64,000 nucleotides of DNA from Malaya genurostris (GCF_030247185.1 NC_080572.1:87618435-87682434); one strand, 5' to 3'. Shown: positions 11,516 through 23,571, counted from the first letter of the stretch. The notes: a model not told the origin generated them from the sequence alone. Made by a program: numbers and translations.

Positions 11516-12818
11516 ATGGGCAAATACGATTTAACAAAGCCAGAAACTTGGCCTACAAGGCCAAATTCAATTTGTATTGATTTCAAGCGCTGCAAAGTTA
11601 GACCAGCAGCAACCAAAATTGAAATTTTGCTTATACTATGTTCACACTGGCCGAAAATAACATGTTTTAACGATAGTAATATAAAGTTAAAACCGCACTG
11701 TTCACACTAAGCAAAATGGTTGTACCTGTCTGCGTTGCCAGGTCATTTTCCCAAAAATATGTAGTCGGCGCAAAAATCTATCTGTATCATATCGGTATCA
11801 ATATCTCTTCTACATAAGTAGTAGAAAAAGTGAGCGAAAAAAAAGGTCCCACGACAACCTTTTCTCATGTCTATTCAAGCTAAAAACCAAAATCGGTACT
11901 AATCTGTGTGATTCGTGAATATAGAGGTCAAAAATCTGTATTGTGATATAGAGGTAAAAAATCTGTATAAATACCGAGACATCGGTATACCTGGCAACGT
12001 TGATACCAGTTTTCAGTTTTGTTTTATTATGATTACATGGCTACTTTGATGGAAAACTGCTGTTGTTGAACAGCTTGTCAATTGACATAGTCAAAAAGTG
12101 AAGGAAAATGCTAGCAGGGTTGTGCTTTACTGACAATTATATCATGTTATTTCGGGAAAACATGTTTTAATGTGACGTTTATGAATATGCAATAACGCAA
12201 AAGTAAAACATGTTATTTCGCTTAAAACATGAAATCGGAGTTATAACATGTTTTAACGCTAGACCAGCGATGGGTTCGTTCGGGGAAACATGTCGCAGTA
12301 CGGTGAAATTCTTTTCATCGAAAAGGAAGTATGGCAGAATTTTTTCCCCGGTACCCGGAATTACGTGCAAGTGGTACGTATGCAACTACGTAAAGCAATT
12401 CCATCTTACATAGTTTGTGGTCAAGATGGAATAAATCCGTGTAAAACGCTGATTACGTATGAAAATCAACTGGTTTTGTGAACAACCTGCACACTACGGC
12501 AAACCTTGCACTGAAACTGCGAAAACAAACAAAAACAAGGACAACCGCTCAACAACGGAAACTAGTGAATGTAGTGCTCCTGTTTCAAAATCACCTTCAC
12601 CATCTAACCAACAAGCAACCAATGTACAACAAGGCGCTTCTACAGTAACTAGCAACACACTCAAGACTGCGAATAACAAGGAAAACGAAAAGAAGGCGGA
12701 AATCAGCAATACCACCGATGCGTCAATGGATGATGACCTTCGCAGGAGGAAAATGGAAGCTCCTCTCCCCCTAGAAAAAGGGGTGACAATGAGATCGAAT
12801 ACAAAAAAAAATATTTAA
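11516..12818 (+). pseudogene. LINE ORF1 (gag-like nucleic-acid-binding protein), split and frameshifted
   Basis: N-terminal piece 11516 to about 11636. The C-terminal piece is in one frame at 12290-12481 (ending CKTLITYENQLVL) and another at 12459-12818. The join reads as a damaged zinc knuckle: the second frame preserves CEQPAHYGKPC, the back half of a CCHC motif, while the first cysteine part is lost at the frame change near 12475. The tail is rich in Ser, Thr, Asn and Lys (residues about 25-110 of the second frame), common in insect LINE gag proteins. This gene would coat element RNA. Between the two pieces the coding DNA is replaced by inserted noncoding elements, so no protein can be made. 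Confidence 0.6.
11730..12002. mobile_element. hAT-type MITE, older copy
   Basis: 273 bp with ends CTGCGTTGCCAGGT and ACCTGGCAACGTTG, the same terminal type as the element at 1390-1647. Flanks GTACCTGT (11722-11729) and ATACCAGT (12003-12010) match at 6 of 8 positions, a decayed 8-bp duplication. Interior phrases such as AAAAATCTGTAT resemble those of the other copy. Confidence 0.65.
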
Positions 12819-12925
12819 AAAATCGGCTCAATCGGCCACGTAAAGCTTGTACGCAAATAGGCCTGAATAAAAATGTCTTTGGAATAAAAAAAAGTTTTTA
12901 ATTAAAGTGTTTCGGTTAGTTTCTT

Positions 12926-13034
12926 AGTTTTTTCTTATTACAGAGGTTTTATCTTTAAGGTCATTCGCCTCTTCGGGCCAGAAAAAATTTCTGACCTTAT
13001 GTGTCGGGTTAGGGATCGATCCCAAGCGGATTGC
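12926..13034 (-). mobile_element. Feilai-like tRNA-derived SINE, 5'-truncated
   Basis: On the minus strand the text reads from a B-box-like GGGATCGATCCC through a CTGGCCCGAAGAGGCGAATG body to an A-rich tail. It closely matches the complete plus-strand SINE at 49253-49407 but lacks the A-box half. Confidence 0.7.
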
Positions 13035-13035
13035 T

Positions 13036-15690
13036 AGTTTCATAGTTCTAGAAAAAGCATTCAACTTTTTATTTATTTCGTATTTTAATAATTTCTTGCT
13101 ACTTCTTCTTTGAAAAAAAATCTGTTCACGGATTATTTAGATAAATGTTCTTAAGCATACACCCGCTTCTGCTCTCTCTGTCACACACAAACACACATAC
13201 TTTGAATGTGCACTAAAAAAAATATAAAGTAAATTTCATTAATTTGGCAACTTGCACTGAACAGATCCTATATTTAAATTGCAAAATTTATTGACTAGTA
13301 AGTAATCTGACACGTCTGCAGTTTTTGGGTTTTTTGTTACGTGTTCTGTTCTTTATCTTATGTACTTCATTTTTTATATTGTTTTGACGTAGGACTACAT
13401 GAAAGGCACCTATGTCATTGAAGAATATGTCCTGACAATCGAACTGCTGCATGAGAAACTATCATAGTGGTGAACTAGAAAAGTAATGAAACTTATTCCC
13501 GCGAGTTTTTATAACTCTTTTTAAAGTAAATTTTCTTTGATATGGCACTAATTGAAATACTGATGTTGTTATCGTTTGCCGCCGACGCTTTCGCCCAGAA
13601 ACAAAAAAAAAACGAATTAAAGGTTTTCGGTTCGGCTGCCTCATCAAAGAGTGAATTTTGGTCGCCTATTTTTCGCTCAACTCACACACCGTTTGATCTT
13701 TCCAAAACAGGGACATACAATACACACTTCGGGCTATTCTGGAATGTGGTTTTGGTTTTCTGCATTTTCTTTTTTTCATGACAATCTCAGTAATCAGATA
13801 AAACAAACACGTTGTGAGATCAGATTTAAACAGAATGTGTATTTTGTTTCTTTAAGCTACGTCAGCCAGCAATCATCAATTCCAAAGAGGGAAATCCACT
13901 CGAAATCTATTGTCTTTTTCAAATGAATATTTTCTTTCCTACTTATTTATTACTGACATTGAATATTTGTTATATGACTTGTTGATGTCAGCCCAAACAA
14001 TCCTCTAAATTTGAATAAATCAACTGAATTTTAATTTTTAGCCTAGCTAAAAGACATTTCTGATAATTTCAAATATCTTCAACATTGACATTGGCATTGG
14101 CATCTACCTACATACTCACGAGGGCGACGAAGCTCGCGAATGGCATAATTGCATATAAACCCGTAACAAGCATGAAATTGCTTTTCGGTAAATATTATTT
14201 TGTTTTCATTCCACTTCGAATATGATTAGGGTATCAAAATAGCATTCTCATACTTTCATGACATCGAAGATGCTAGCAAAAAATGTAATGGAAACCATCT
14301 GGCTGGGGGTTAATTGCATTAAGTCGTGATAAAATGTAAGGTTTAAAATTTGATGAAAAATTCTCGGTATGATTTTTACGGACGAAGAGGTTATTTTTAT
14401 TTCGGGAACCCACGTTCCTAAGAATAGAACAGTAATGGGTCGGGTTGATACGTCTCTACAAACAACTAGCAATACTGTGAAGATGTCTAACGAAAAAGAC
14501 TGGGACCTCTAAGAGTCCCACATCTTTGGCACATTTCGTGTTTATCAGTTTTTAGTTAATGTTCTGTTATTGTTTTACATCTGTTGAAGCTCTGTTTTCT
14601 TCAAAGTTTTTCAACGAAATTGTATAAAAAAAGTAAAAAAGTAAGTCTTGTTACTGTATGAGTAATCAACCAACAAGAAACTAAGTTTCTGCTTTTCAAT
14701 CGAAATCGAGGAGACGCATGGTTATTTAAATTGTCGTGTTATAATAACTGTATTTGTATTACCGATAATAACCGTCGGCGATTATCATTTACGAAATCAA
14801 CACGAATTTTACGAATGATCATCATGAAGAAAATTGTTTGATTTTTTTTAGAATGACATTAAGGTAGTGTTATCACTGAGCATTAGCAAAATTTCATTCA
14901 GCAACGTTCGATATCAATATAGTGATGTTCGATAAACTCACACACGGTTATAACATGATATTCAGGTATCAAAAGTCATGTTGTGATCAATTTGAATATC
15001 CCACACGGAAAGAAATCCGTACATGAAAATTTACTATTTTCCCCAAATCATGACTCGTTTTGCTCATTTTTAAAATAGGAACTTTGCCCGTGCATTCACT
15101 ATTTCGATTGAATCCAATAGAACACTATTTAGCATGAATTTGATTCATAGAAATAGCAGAAGCGCAGGTTTTAGCCAGCGCAAGCTCGCGCTGTGAATTT
15201 GAAATAAGGCAAAGGTTGGAAATATTTCTCATGATCAATAATCATGCTTTCTTAAACTTAACCACAAAAACTTTCAAACATGTCAACAACTCAAATCTGC
15301 AAATTTGCTAAAATTGCAAGCACTGATGAATCGCTGACAACAAAAAATTCAAAACGTTCGATCGAATTATTATGATATTCGATATATCTCACCTGCACAA
15401 TAGAAATAACTGAAAATTGAATGTATCGGAATCTCAATGCTAACTTGAGCAGTAAAGACAGAAATCTGTATTAGATTTAATTTTCCATCAACTATATATA
15501 TTTCCGAAAATTTATTCACATTTAAATATTATGTTTGTTGCCTCTCAATTTTCTTTGCAGCGTAAATTTTAAAATAAACTGCATTTTCCGTCATGACAGA
15601 TTGAGATTTTCATGTTTAGGAGGCAATTTTCACTTATCGCTTTCGCACGGCTAACTAGTACGAATGTATGGATTTGTATATCATTTACCT
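13036..15690. other. No recognised gene
   Basis: A+T-rich sequence with small overlapping frames only. A terminal-type phrase CACACGGAAAGAAATCCG at 15003-15020 resembles the TACACAG..AAAAAATC ends of the tRNA-like TIR family, but no matching right end was found. Confidence 0.5.
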
Positions 15691-15696
15691 GATATG

Positions 15697-15762
15697 TGCT
15701 TCTGTGGCGCAATGGATTCTTTGTAATCAAATGATTCTTGGTTTCAATCCCAGTCGTTACCA
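15697..15762 (+). repeat. tRNA-like SINE fragment
   Basis: GCTTCTGTGGCGCAATGGATT (A-box side) and GGTTTCAATCCC (B-box side) are homologous to the tRNA-like core at 3695-3775 and, inverted, 23283-23362. It does not fold as an intact tRNA by eye (no complementary acceptor arm), so it is not called a tRNA gene. Confidence 0.5.
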
Positions 15763-16016
15763 ATCATTTCATTGATTTCTAGCCATGTAATTTTCAAATG
15801 TGATGTTCTGTTATTTCTGATGGATACCTTTTGTTACAAATGATTAAATTGAATTTTACTGCCTTCTTTCTAACTGTTGTTGTTGCCTCTACTCACAATT
15901 CTTCATAATATTATGCATCTCGATTAAAAAATTCTCTTAAATTAGCACAGTTAATTTAGGGTTTGGATTTTCTTGTTTTATTCAAAAAATTCATTGATTT
16001 TCATTGACATTATTTT

Positions 16017-17235
16017 TGAATCTTAGAGTTGTTTGTGACTCAGCTAAGCACGCATTCAAGAATGTTAGTGTACCAATCGACTAAATTTACTTTCAGCTAA
16101 AATTTCAAGAATTTTTGTTTTATAATTACCACAAATCTAAAAAATTCGATACCTTCACAGAAGTTTTTAAAATTGAAGAAGTTGTAGGCACTTACGTGGA
16201 TTTGACGTAAGTGCTTTTTGCTTTCCAACTCAATGAACTTAGCAACGTGTAAAATTTCAGGAGTAAAAGCTTATATCAAAATCTCAAAAATCTACATTTT
16301 CGTGTAAGTTTTCGAATTTAATATATTAAAAAATGTAAAACAAACATCTATGATCTTTTACGTAGATTGAATTTGGTATTGGCTAAAATTTGTAGAGTGA
16401 AATAATTTCGTTTTTCAATAATTAAAAAATTCATATTTTCACCGCAATTAGCATTAGGATCAAGTTCGGACTATTACCTGGTTGCAATATGTATACATTC
16501 ACAAAAATAGGGGTTCGTATTTAGTGGCTCAATTATACGCGTAGCAGCTTGACAACATATACATGAGCGGATCAGACTTAACACCAATATATCAAGTATA
16601 TAATCAAAAATCCATTTTAAATTTTCCGCAGATCGCTTGCCACAAGCACTTTTTGGCAAATTTGTTGAGTTACTTCTTCCGAAAACTCTACGAAATATCC
16701 AGGCGGTGTTTGTTTTGATGTACGTAATTTTACTTGTTTCGGAATTCAATCGAGCTTGGATGTTTTCTTTGCATTACTCGCTAAGTTCCTAGTACTGTTA
16801 AGATTTGAAAATGTAAGTAAAAATATCGAGTTATTATTAGATTTTTAGTATACATAGAATTATTTTTTCCAACAAATTTTAACTTATACCAAATTCAATC
16901 TACATTAAAAATCATAGAGGTTTGTTTTACATTTTCCAATATATTAAATTCAAAAACTTACACGAAAATGTAGATTTTTTTATATTTTGATGTAAACATA
17001 AGCTTTTACTCCTAAAATTTTACACGTTGCTAAGTTCATTGAGTTGGTAAGCAAAAAGCACTTACGTCAAATCCACGTAAGTGCCTACAACTTCTGTGAA
17101 AGTATTGATTTTTTTAGATTTGTGGTAAATATAAAATATAAATTCTTAAAATTTTAGCTGAAAGTAAATTTAGTCGATTGGTACACGAACATTCTTGAAT
17201 GCGTGCTTAGCTGAGTCACAAAAAAATCTAAGATT
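16017..17235. mobile_element. Fold-back element with ~380-bp inverted arms
   Basis: Left arm 16017-16397 and right arm 16868-17235 are reverse complements with modest divergence; examples are TGACTCAGCTAAGCACGC at 16038 against its complement near 17200, and GAATTTGGTATTGGC near 16370 against 16886. Each arm contains a perfect short hairpin in which GCACTTACGT and ACGTAAGTGC flank a central spacer (about 16188-16214 and 17057-17083). The ~470-bp centre has a 91-codon minus-strand frame (16474-16749) with no recognised domain. This is either a long-TIR MITE or two MITEs meeting head to head. Confidence 0.65.
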
Positions 17236-17700
17236 CACAAAAATTTCTGTAAAAATACAAAATTTCTTGAGGTTTTTAGTAATTATGATAAAATTTCTTG
17301 TTAAAAATTTTAATAGAAGCAATATTCAATCGATTGGTGATCAACAATGCCTAAATGTTCGATATGAATTTCATGCTAAGTGTCAAATAAGTTTTATGTT
17401 TATTTTAAGCTGAAAAATTTCTGTGAAATATCTAATTTGGATTTTCTTTAGTAAATTTGAAACTATTTTATCCCGTGCATTATAGCTGGTATTAAATTCA
17501 ATCGATTGGTGTACAGAATTGCTTAGCTATAGTTAGTATTCTTCAAATACTTCTAGTTTAAAATTTCTGTGAAAATACCGCATTTTTTGAGACATTTTCA
17601 GTAAAGTTGAAATTGATTTCTTCTAAAACATATAGCTGATGTCGAATGCAATCTATTGGTATATAAAAATGCATACATACATATATACTTTAGTTGGAAC
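17160..17700. repeat. Degenerate tandem repeat, ~165-bp period
   Basis: CAATCGATTGGTRTAC-like phrases recur near 17172, 17327, 17499 and 17648, each followed about 100 bp later by AAAATTTCTGTGAAAATA-like text. The first unit overlaps the right arm of the fold-back element, so that element's terminus appears to be one monomer of this array. Confidence 0.6.
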
Positions 17701-19440
17701 TTTTTATAACTTTGAATAGAATTTTCGGTTTTCCATCGTTTCAAATGGATTTTATTCCGAATGAATTTATCTTTCTAATGGTAAAAAAAGTTTTGAAATC
17801 GGTCCAAAAATGGCTAAGATATAGTCAGCAAAATTAGCGTTCCCACTTTTCATGGTACCTTTGGTAGTCCGCGTAACTTTTTATCCCCTTGGTATTCGAA
17901 GTGTTAAAACGCGATAATTTGCACGTTCCTAAATGTAAATTTACTTGAACTGCGAAGCTCTATTTTCGAACTTCGCTGCTCTCTTTGTATACTGTAACTG
18001 CACGGAAAAACACGAGATCGCAAAACAAATAAAATATAAATTTTTTTTTTCTGAATTTGCTTGGTTAAAATGTGGTACAATTAATCAATTTTGTTTTTTT
18101 CTAAAGCGTCATTTTTGATTCATCACGCTCGCAGCTTAACAATGACACCCACAGCAAGCGAGCAAAACAGAACACACCCAAACGAAACTTCGTGTTCCAT
18201 GCCAAACCATTTCCTTTCCAAAGGCTTAGATGAACTAGAAAAGAAAAATTAATTCCATTCAATTCCACTATAATTAAAAAATCTGTACTATTTGGCCTCA
18301 ACCAAGGGTGGCAAAAACTCGCTCATAAGATTCGATTTTTTCTACTCATCAGCTCACCTCATGATTTACGATGCAATCCGTAAAATGATGGTAAGGATGA
18401 AAATCATCGCTGATCTAAACAAACACACTCACCTATACAGAGCACCGCTGACATTAAATTATGATGGTATTGATGGTTCTCAGTTTTGATTTCATAGCAT
18501 TTATCTCTCATTCCTAGTTTTAAAAAAAGAGTACTGAATTTGGCATCACCGTACCAAGCTACACCGGTGAGTGTATGCTTAAACCACAGAGCTGCCAACA
18601 CAACCCAGATTTTCGGTTTTGTTTTTGCTGGTACTCAGAACGAACACGAGCATTAATATACGAAAACAAATGTCGTATCGTAGCGTGATGTATACCATAA
18701 ACGATTGAATTTCATGTCTCGAGCTAAACACAACTGGCTACTGAACCGAATGCGTTTTCCAGCATACGAGAACATGTCTTGAGAATTGGATTGAAATGGC
18801 ATCGATTCGAACGTTGGCCGCCCATGGCAACTCTGGTGGATGGGGAATACAAGCGAGACAGTGTCATAAGATTCTGATTCAATGTGTTGATGTACAACTC
18901 ATAAATCGTCTCTCAGTGGGTTCTAATATTTGATGTGCATTCAGCGCTCATCTGCTGATTGCTTGACACTACGACGATGTTTTTTCTATACAAATGGTTA
19001 CCCAGTTAATCAACTCGTTAAGCGATGCTTTTGAAACCGTGAGCAGGTGCAGGTGAGCTGGACTCGGTGATGATGAAGTACTGAGTTGATTATTGCCAGC
19101 CATTAGGGTCAACAAATAGTAAGACACAAATACCAATAGTCCAGTGTGCTATTAGCAAGCTTCATCAGTGTATTAGTTCTAAATCGTTTACTGTTTTATT
19201 ACAGGTAACTCATTTGGCTAAGTTACTTATAGGTAGTAACTTGGGATGTTTATGTATTTCCTATGTTTGTTCGTTCTTCATATTTATGTAGTAACTTGAA
19301 AAACCAGGAGAATTTATTTCCTTGGTCATGGTTTAATACTTTCAGCCACATCTAGTTTCCGTAGGTTAGAAATTTGTCTGAAATGAAACGTGTCAATGAG
19401 GTGCCATTTGTAGAAATAAACAATGACACACCATCTGCAG
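17700..19440. other. No recognised gene
   Basis: Mixed DNA with short chance frames. The 17730-17870 segment (ATTCCGAATGAATTTATC; AAATCGGTCCAAAAATGGC) is dispersed-repeat-like. Nothing else can be supported. Confidence 0.5.
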
Positions 19441-19460
19441 TTATCTGATTTAATCATTTA

Positions 19461-20376
19461 ACACATGGATCAATAAGTCCCGAGACTAAATCAGAGATGG
19501 CGCTCGTAGTAAACCAGTAACCACGTCTTTCTAGAGTACTAACCTTTGCTTGAAACGGGTCAAAATTTTAAGTCGATCCGACCAGAAACAGCTGAGTTAT
19601 CGAGGTTAGAGTAAAGTCGTTTTGTAGTTTGTTTAAAAAATGGAAAAAACGAGTTTCGTGTTTTGATAAAACATTGTTTTTTAATGGGTAAAAACACCGT
19701 GCAAGCGAAACAATGGATTGAAAATTGTTATCCAGACTCTTGTCCATCAAAATCAACGATTTGTCGGTGGTTCGCCGAGTTTAAACGTGGTCGTACCGAC
19801 ACAAATGACGCGGAACGCTCGGGTAGACCTGTGGAAGCCGTTACACCGGAAAATGTGAGTGAAGTGACATAAATTATAATGAAAGATCGTAAAGTGAAGC
19901 TCCGTGAGATTGCTGAGATGACACAGATATCATATGGAAGTGTATTTACTATCCTTCATGAAAAATTGAGCATGAAAAAGGTTTTTTCCAAGTGGGTGCC
20001 GCGATTGCTTTCGATCGAACAAAAACAGCCTGCCACAAGTCGATGAAAACAATGGCGAAATTGAACGAATTGGGCTTTGATCTGCTTCCGCACCCCCCAT
20101 ACTCGCCAGATTTAGCCCCCAGTGACTACTGGCTCTTTGCTGATCTTAAAAAATGCTCCAGGGAAAAAGATTTGGCTCAAATGAGGAGGTCATCGCTGAA
20201 ACTGAAGCTTATTTTGAAGCGAAAGATAATTTTTTTTTATAAACATGGTATTGAAAAATTGGAAAAACGTTGGGACCATTGTATCACCCTAAAAGATTAT
20301 GTTGATGAATAAAAAAAAATTTTGCAAAAAAAATGTTGTTTCCATTGTTAGTCTCGGGACTTATTGATCCATGTGT
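19461..20376 (+). mobile_element. Internally deleted mariner with perfect 29-bp TIRs
   Basis: TIRs at 19461-19489 and 20348-20376 are exact reverse complements (ACACATGGATCAATAAGTCC...) and are flanked by TA on both sides (19459-19460 and 20377-20378), the mariner target. The 916-bp element is shorter than the ~1.3 kb usual for mariner. A transposase gene remnant fills the interior. TIR perfection beside a wrecked gene suggests it was moved in trans by a relative. Confidence 0.88.
19640..20312 (+). pseudogene. Mariner transposase, deleted for most of the catalytic core
   Basis: From ATG 19640 the frame is disrupted near 19650. It then reads in another frame through the N-terminal helix-turn-helix (IKHCFLMGKNTVQAKQW, about 19666-19715), the KSTICRWFAEFKRG segment and the GRP linker. 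A nonsense codon stands at 19870-19872. Reading continues to KVFSKWVPRLLSIEQKQ (20028), where it jumps, out of frame, to CHKSMKTMAKLNELGFDLLPHPPYSPDLAPSDYWLF. About 120 residues are missing between these blocks, including the first two catalytic aspartates. The third Asp (in APSDYWLF) remains. Nonfunctional. Confidence 0.85.
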
Positions 20377-20379
20377 TAT

Positions 20380-21275
20380 ATTGCGGACATATCATTTGTT
20401 GTTTCATATGTTTTCATTTACATGATACGACAGGTACGTAACTTACATTTGCAATTTAAATTTTTCAACATGAAATGTTCCTGGTGAAATGTTGAGGATT
20501 TTTGTTATGCGTTTTGCTGTTTTTGTTCTCAACCAACTGACAGCATTCGCAATTAGCAATTTTGTTTAACTAATTGGAAAAATCAACAGAAATGTTAAAT
20601 AAATCAATGATATTTTAGTTGAAACAACAATCGCTATATTGCAATTTAGTGATCCAGGAACTTTCCGTGTTTAAGTGCGTTTGTCTCATCAACACCAAGT
20701 CAATGATTGATATGATGGTTGTCATAAAATGTCCGAACATTATTATTGTCATTATTATAATAAATTGCTATCGTGTGCCAAACACTAGCGAATCATTTGC
20801 CGTGGCAAATGAACTAGCGGACTCTGACGATACAGGGAGACACCCTGTGACACTTGAGCACAGCTGACATGCAGCCCGGGCTGGCAGACTGTCTGGCAAA
20901 TTGTGAATCATCTTCACGGTACGTGAGTTTCAGGTTAGTTTCTTTTTTCTTTTTTGCTTGGAAATTTTCCTCCCCGATAGTTCTTGGCAGCCAGCATCGC
21001 ATCCCGGGACTGCAATCCGATGATGTGCAACTAAGCATAGTTGTTAGTAGGGATGGGACGGGACAGGAAATTTTCATTCACTCTTTTTGCGTTTTCTCGA
21101 ATGACAGTTTTCCTGTGCATTGAAAATTGTTCCTCATAACTGCACTGTGAAGAAAATGTACCATATAATCGCAGTGGGTAATGAAAATGCAGATGTAGAA
21201 GCATCGGAACTTTTTCTAGCTTCAGTTTCACTGTCACACAGAGACAAAAAATGTCATACGTGTTGAGAGAGAGAA

Positions 21276-21335
<60 letters not shown>

Positions 21336-22190
21336 AGATAGTATTCCACACCAAATTTTCATCGGTATCGATTTCTCTTCAAAAATGACACTGAACTGCT
21401 ATTGGAAACTAATTTGACTTCGCAAAATATGATCATCGAAGATAGAATGTAGTCATTATTTGTTTGTTTTTGTTTCCCAATGAAGAACTAAACGAATGCA
21501 TGAATAAAATATAACACTGCTAATAAAGAATCGATTCATAAAACCCACGGTAAACAAATCTGTTAAGCTTACGTTTTGCAGTTTAACTAGTCGTAGATTT
21601 GTACATACGAAAAAACTTCAACGACACCATTAGGTTGATAGGTCTTCGATTCTAATCACACAGATCCAGTTTAATTGTACCAGACCTCATCTCTACTTTT
21701 CAAGTGATTTTTTCGAGCGAAAAATCGTTACCATGATGGACACCAGGGAAAACGAATGCAAATTGAAAACTATTGATCCGAACAATGCCCTGTTCATTAG
21801 AATGAATAAGTTATGCACGAAGGAGGTTTTTTTTGTAGTAACTTGATGGGAGTTGTTTTTAGCTAACCACATCAGCTAGCAGCTATTAGGGCCATTTGGC
21901 ATAAAAGTTCGGCAACTCAGTGGAATGTAAAATTTGAAAAACAAAAATTCTCAAGAGCATAGTGGATATTAGCTAGTGCTTGAGATTATTAGGTTATATA
22001 CAACTAAAGCTTGAATCACTCAATATCTGAACGCAAAAAAACTCGGACTATTGAAGGAAAAATAGCATCAAAATAATTCCGATTTGGTTTTAATGAAATC
22101 TCGAACTTTTCTTCGGACATTCATAATTTGAACACTCTATTGGCTAACCTGAGCAGCTATTTTGTTCTACCATCTCTTCATCTCTGTAGT
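20380..22190. other. No recognised gene; one GA tract
   Basis: The 20780-21130 part is less A+T-rich and has frames of 80-107 codons on both strands, but without recognisable domains. The 21031-21354 minus frame is largely the translated GA tract. Confidence 0.5.
21264..21332. repeat. (GA)n microsatellite
   Basis: About 70 bp of GA repeats with two interruptions near 21274 and 21285. Confidence 0.95.
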
Positions 22191-22193
22191 GTA

Positions 22194-22680
22194 TCAAACC
22201 CTCTTTTTACGTTTCAACTTCTGTTTGACAATTGCCCAATATTTCTCAATAGGGTTTGAGCCCAATTGAGAGCAGTTTTGTGGATTCAAAGAAATCCAAC
22301 CCGTAGATACCACCGTCGAACTTCTCTCTTGTAGTGAAAGCTTGCCAAATCCGACTAAATTTCTGCATGTCCAAAGTGAGCACGAATATACGGAAGAATA
22401 CGATTTTTCAGGCACTCCTGCTTGTACATATGAGGATTCTTGTTTGTGACGAAAACCGGGATTTTTTGTTCGGAATTGCAAATGCTTTGTCAGATCACAA
22501 GCTTTCTGGCAAACTTTTATACCACTTTTGTCCGGGAAGCTGTCCATTATCTACCTTGACGTACGCTTTGTCGTCCAGGAGGATGCATCCTTCGCATTTC
22601 ATAAAAACCTTATTGCAAAATTTCCGGGCGTGTCTTCTAACCCCTACATTCTGTTTCAGTGTCTTGTCTGGTTACTTACT
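22194..22680 (-). pseudogene. Tc1/mariner-superfamily transposase remnant (catalytic half)
   Basis: Read on the minus strand across three frames. Near 22540-22640 one frame gives GCILLDDKAYVKVDNGQLPG, matching the first-Asp region of DDE/D transposases. It is followed by a KWYKSLPES-like segment and stops. A later frame (22194-22547) ends SNPIEKYWAIVKQKLKRKKR, the conserved NPIEKYW C-terminal block. Stops and frameshifts separate the blocks. The N-terminal DNA-binding domain was not found here. The block style matches the group to which the DNA-binding relic at 2766-3173 may belong, but the two are 19 kb apart and not one gene. Overlapping plus-strand frames (22334-22744) are antisense shadows. 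Confidence 0.75.
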
Positions 22681-22689
22681 GACCCGAAA

Positions 22690-23138
22690 AAGCAAAAACC
22701 TTATGACAAAGTATTTTTATTTAAGCAATAATAAGAAGTACTGATTCGATATTGTGCAACATTGAATAAAACTTAGAATAAAGTTCTAGCTTCTTATGTG
22801 AGTGCATGTATGTATGTATGTATGTGAAGCCACCATCAGTTGAAGGATTACCACGGAACGCGGGTAGACTGACCGTAGCCCGGAAATTATTCATCAAGTA
22901 GCATTTACATTATTGTTGTTACTGAAAGGAAAACAAAGAGGGTTGGACGAATCCGTAAGCAGAAGAACTTACGCGTATGGCACAGGAATGCAAAACTCTC
23001 TTCCAATAGTTCCATTCAGCTAAACAAGAAATAATCTCGCTATACGTGCTTTAACCCACCTGATGGTTTGTTTCATAAGGGCCCAGAATTTTACTATTCG
23101 TCATATCAGACCTTCCGAAGGAAACAAATTCCTTCACT
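22690..23138. other. Short unassigned stretch with (TGTA)n
   Basis: A short (TGTA)4-type run lies at about 22806-22823. Nothing else recognised. Confidence 0.5.
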
Positions 23139-23571
23139 ACACACTTAAAAAATCCCTGTGATTTTACATCTTATTAGATGCACATAAATGGAGCATCGCA
23201 GTTCACGCAAATTCACGTAGAAGAACATTTAATATTGTGTCTAAAACTCCATGACATGAAATTCGTTGAAATAAAAAAAGAATACTGATAGCAACCACCG
23301 CGACTTGAACCGAGAATCATTAGATTGTATGTACGTCTGTTAATCGACTGAGCCACAGAAGCATACATCTGCTTGGTTGGTAAAAGGTGCATTTAAATTC
23401 ATACAGTCGCACCTGCTAGCATAATGCAAGTTACAGTCGAAACCAGTAAAATTCAAGCTAATCTAACATTAAGTCAATACAACTTTCCATCATTTGACGA
23501 ATTAGGTCTTTATGAATTACATCGTATGAGGAATTAAGTCACCTGTATTATTCAGATTTTTTTGGTGTGTA
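23139..23571. mobile_element. TIR element with tRNA-like core (second copy)
   Basis: Begins TACACACTTAAAAAATC; the right end (about 23550-23571) is the inverted TACACACCAAAAAAATC. The tRNA-like part is on the minus strand at 23283-23362 (TGGCTCAGTCGATTAAC as A-box side, GGTTCAAGTCG as B-box side). Ends and core match the copy at 3495-3862. Confidence 0.6.

Larger units (their letters stand above)
11395..12830 (+). mobile_element. LINE 5' region and ORF1, interrupted by inserted elements
   Basis: A plausible 5' UTR starts near 11400. ORF1 begins at ATG 11516 and runs about 40 codons (GKYDLTKPETWPTRPNSICI) before it is interrupted near 11637. The C-terminal half resumes near 12265 and runs to about 12818. 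The 11637-12260 insert contains ATAACATGTTTTAACG-type sequence at both sides (near 11659 and 12240) and the hAT-type MITE 11730-12002. No ORF2 follows; an A-rich stretch with AATAAA-like words (12863-12898) ends the copy. Confidence 0.6.

Noticed and set aside
22334..22744. 136-codon plus-strand frame
   Set aside because: Antisense to the Tc1-like transposase remnant at 22194-22680.
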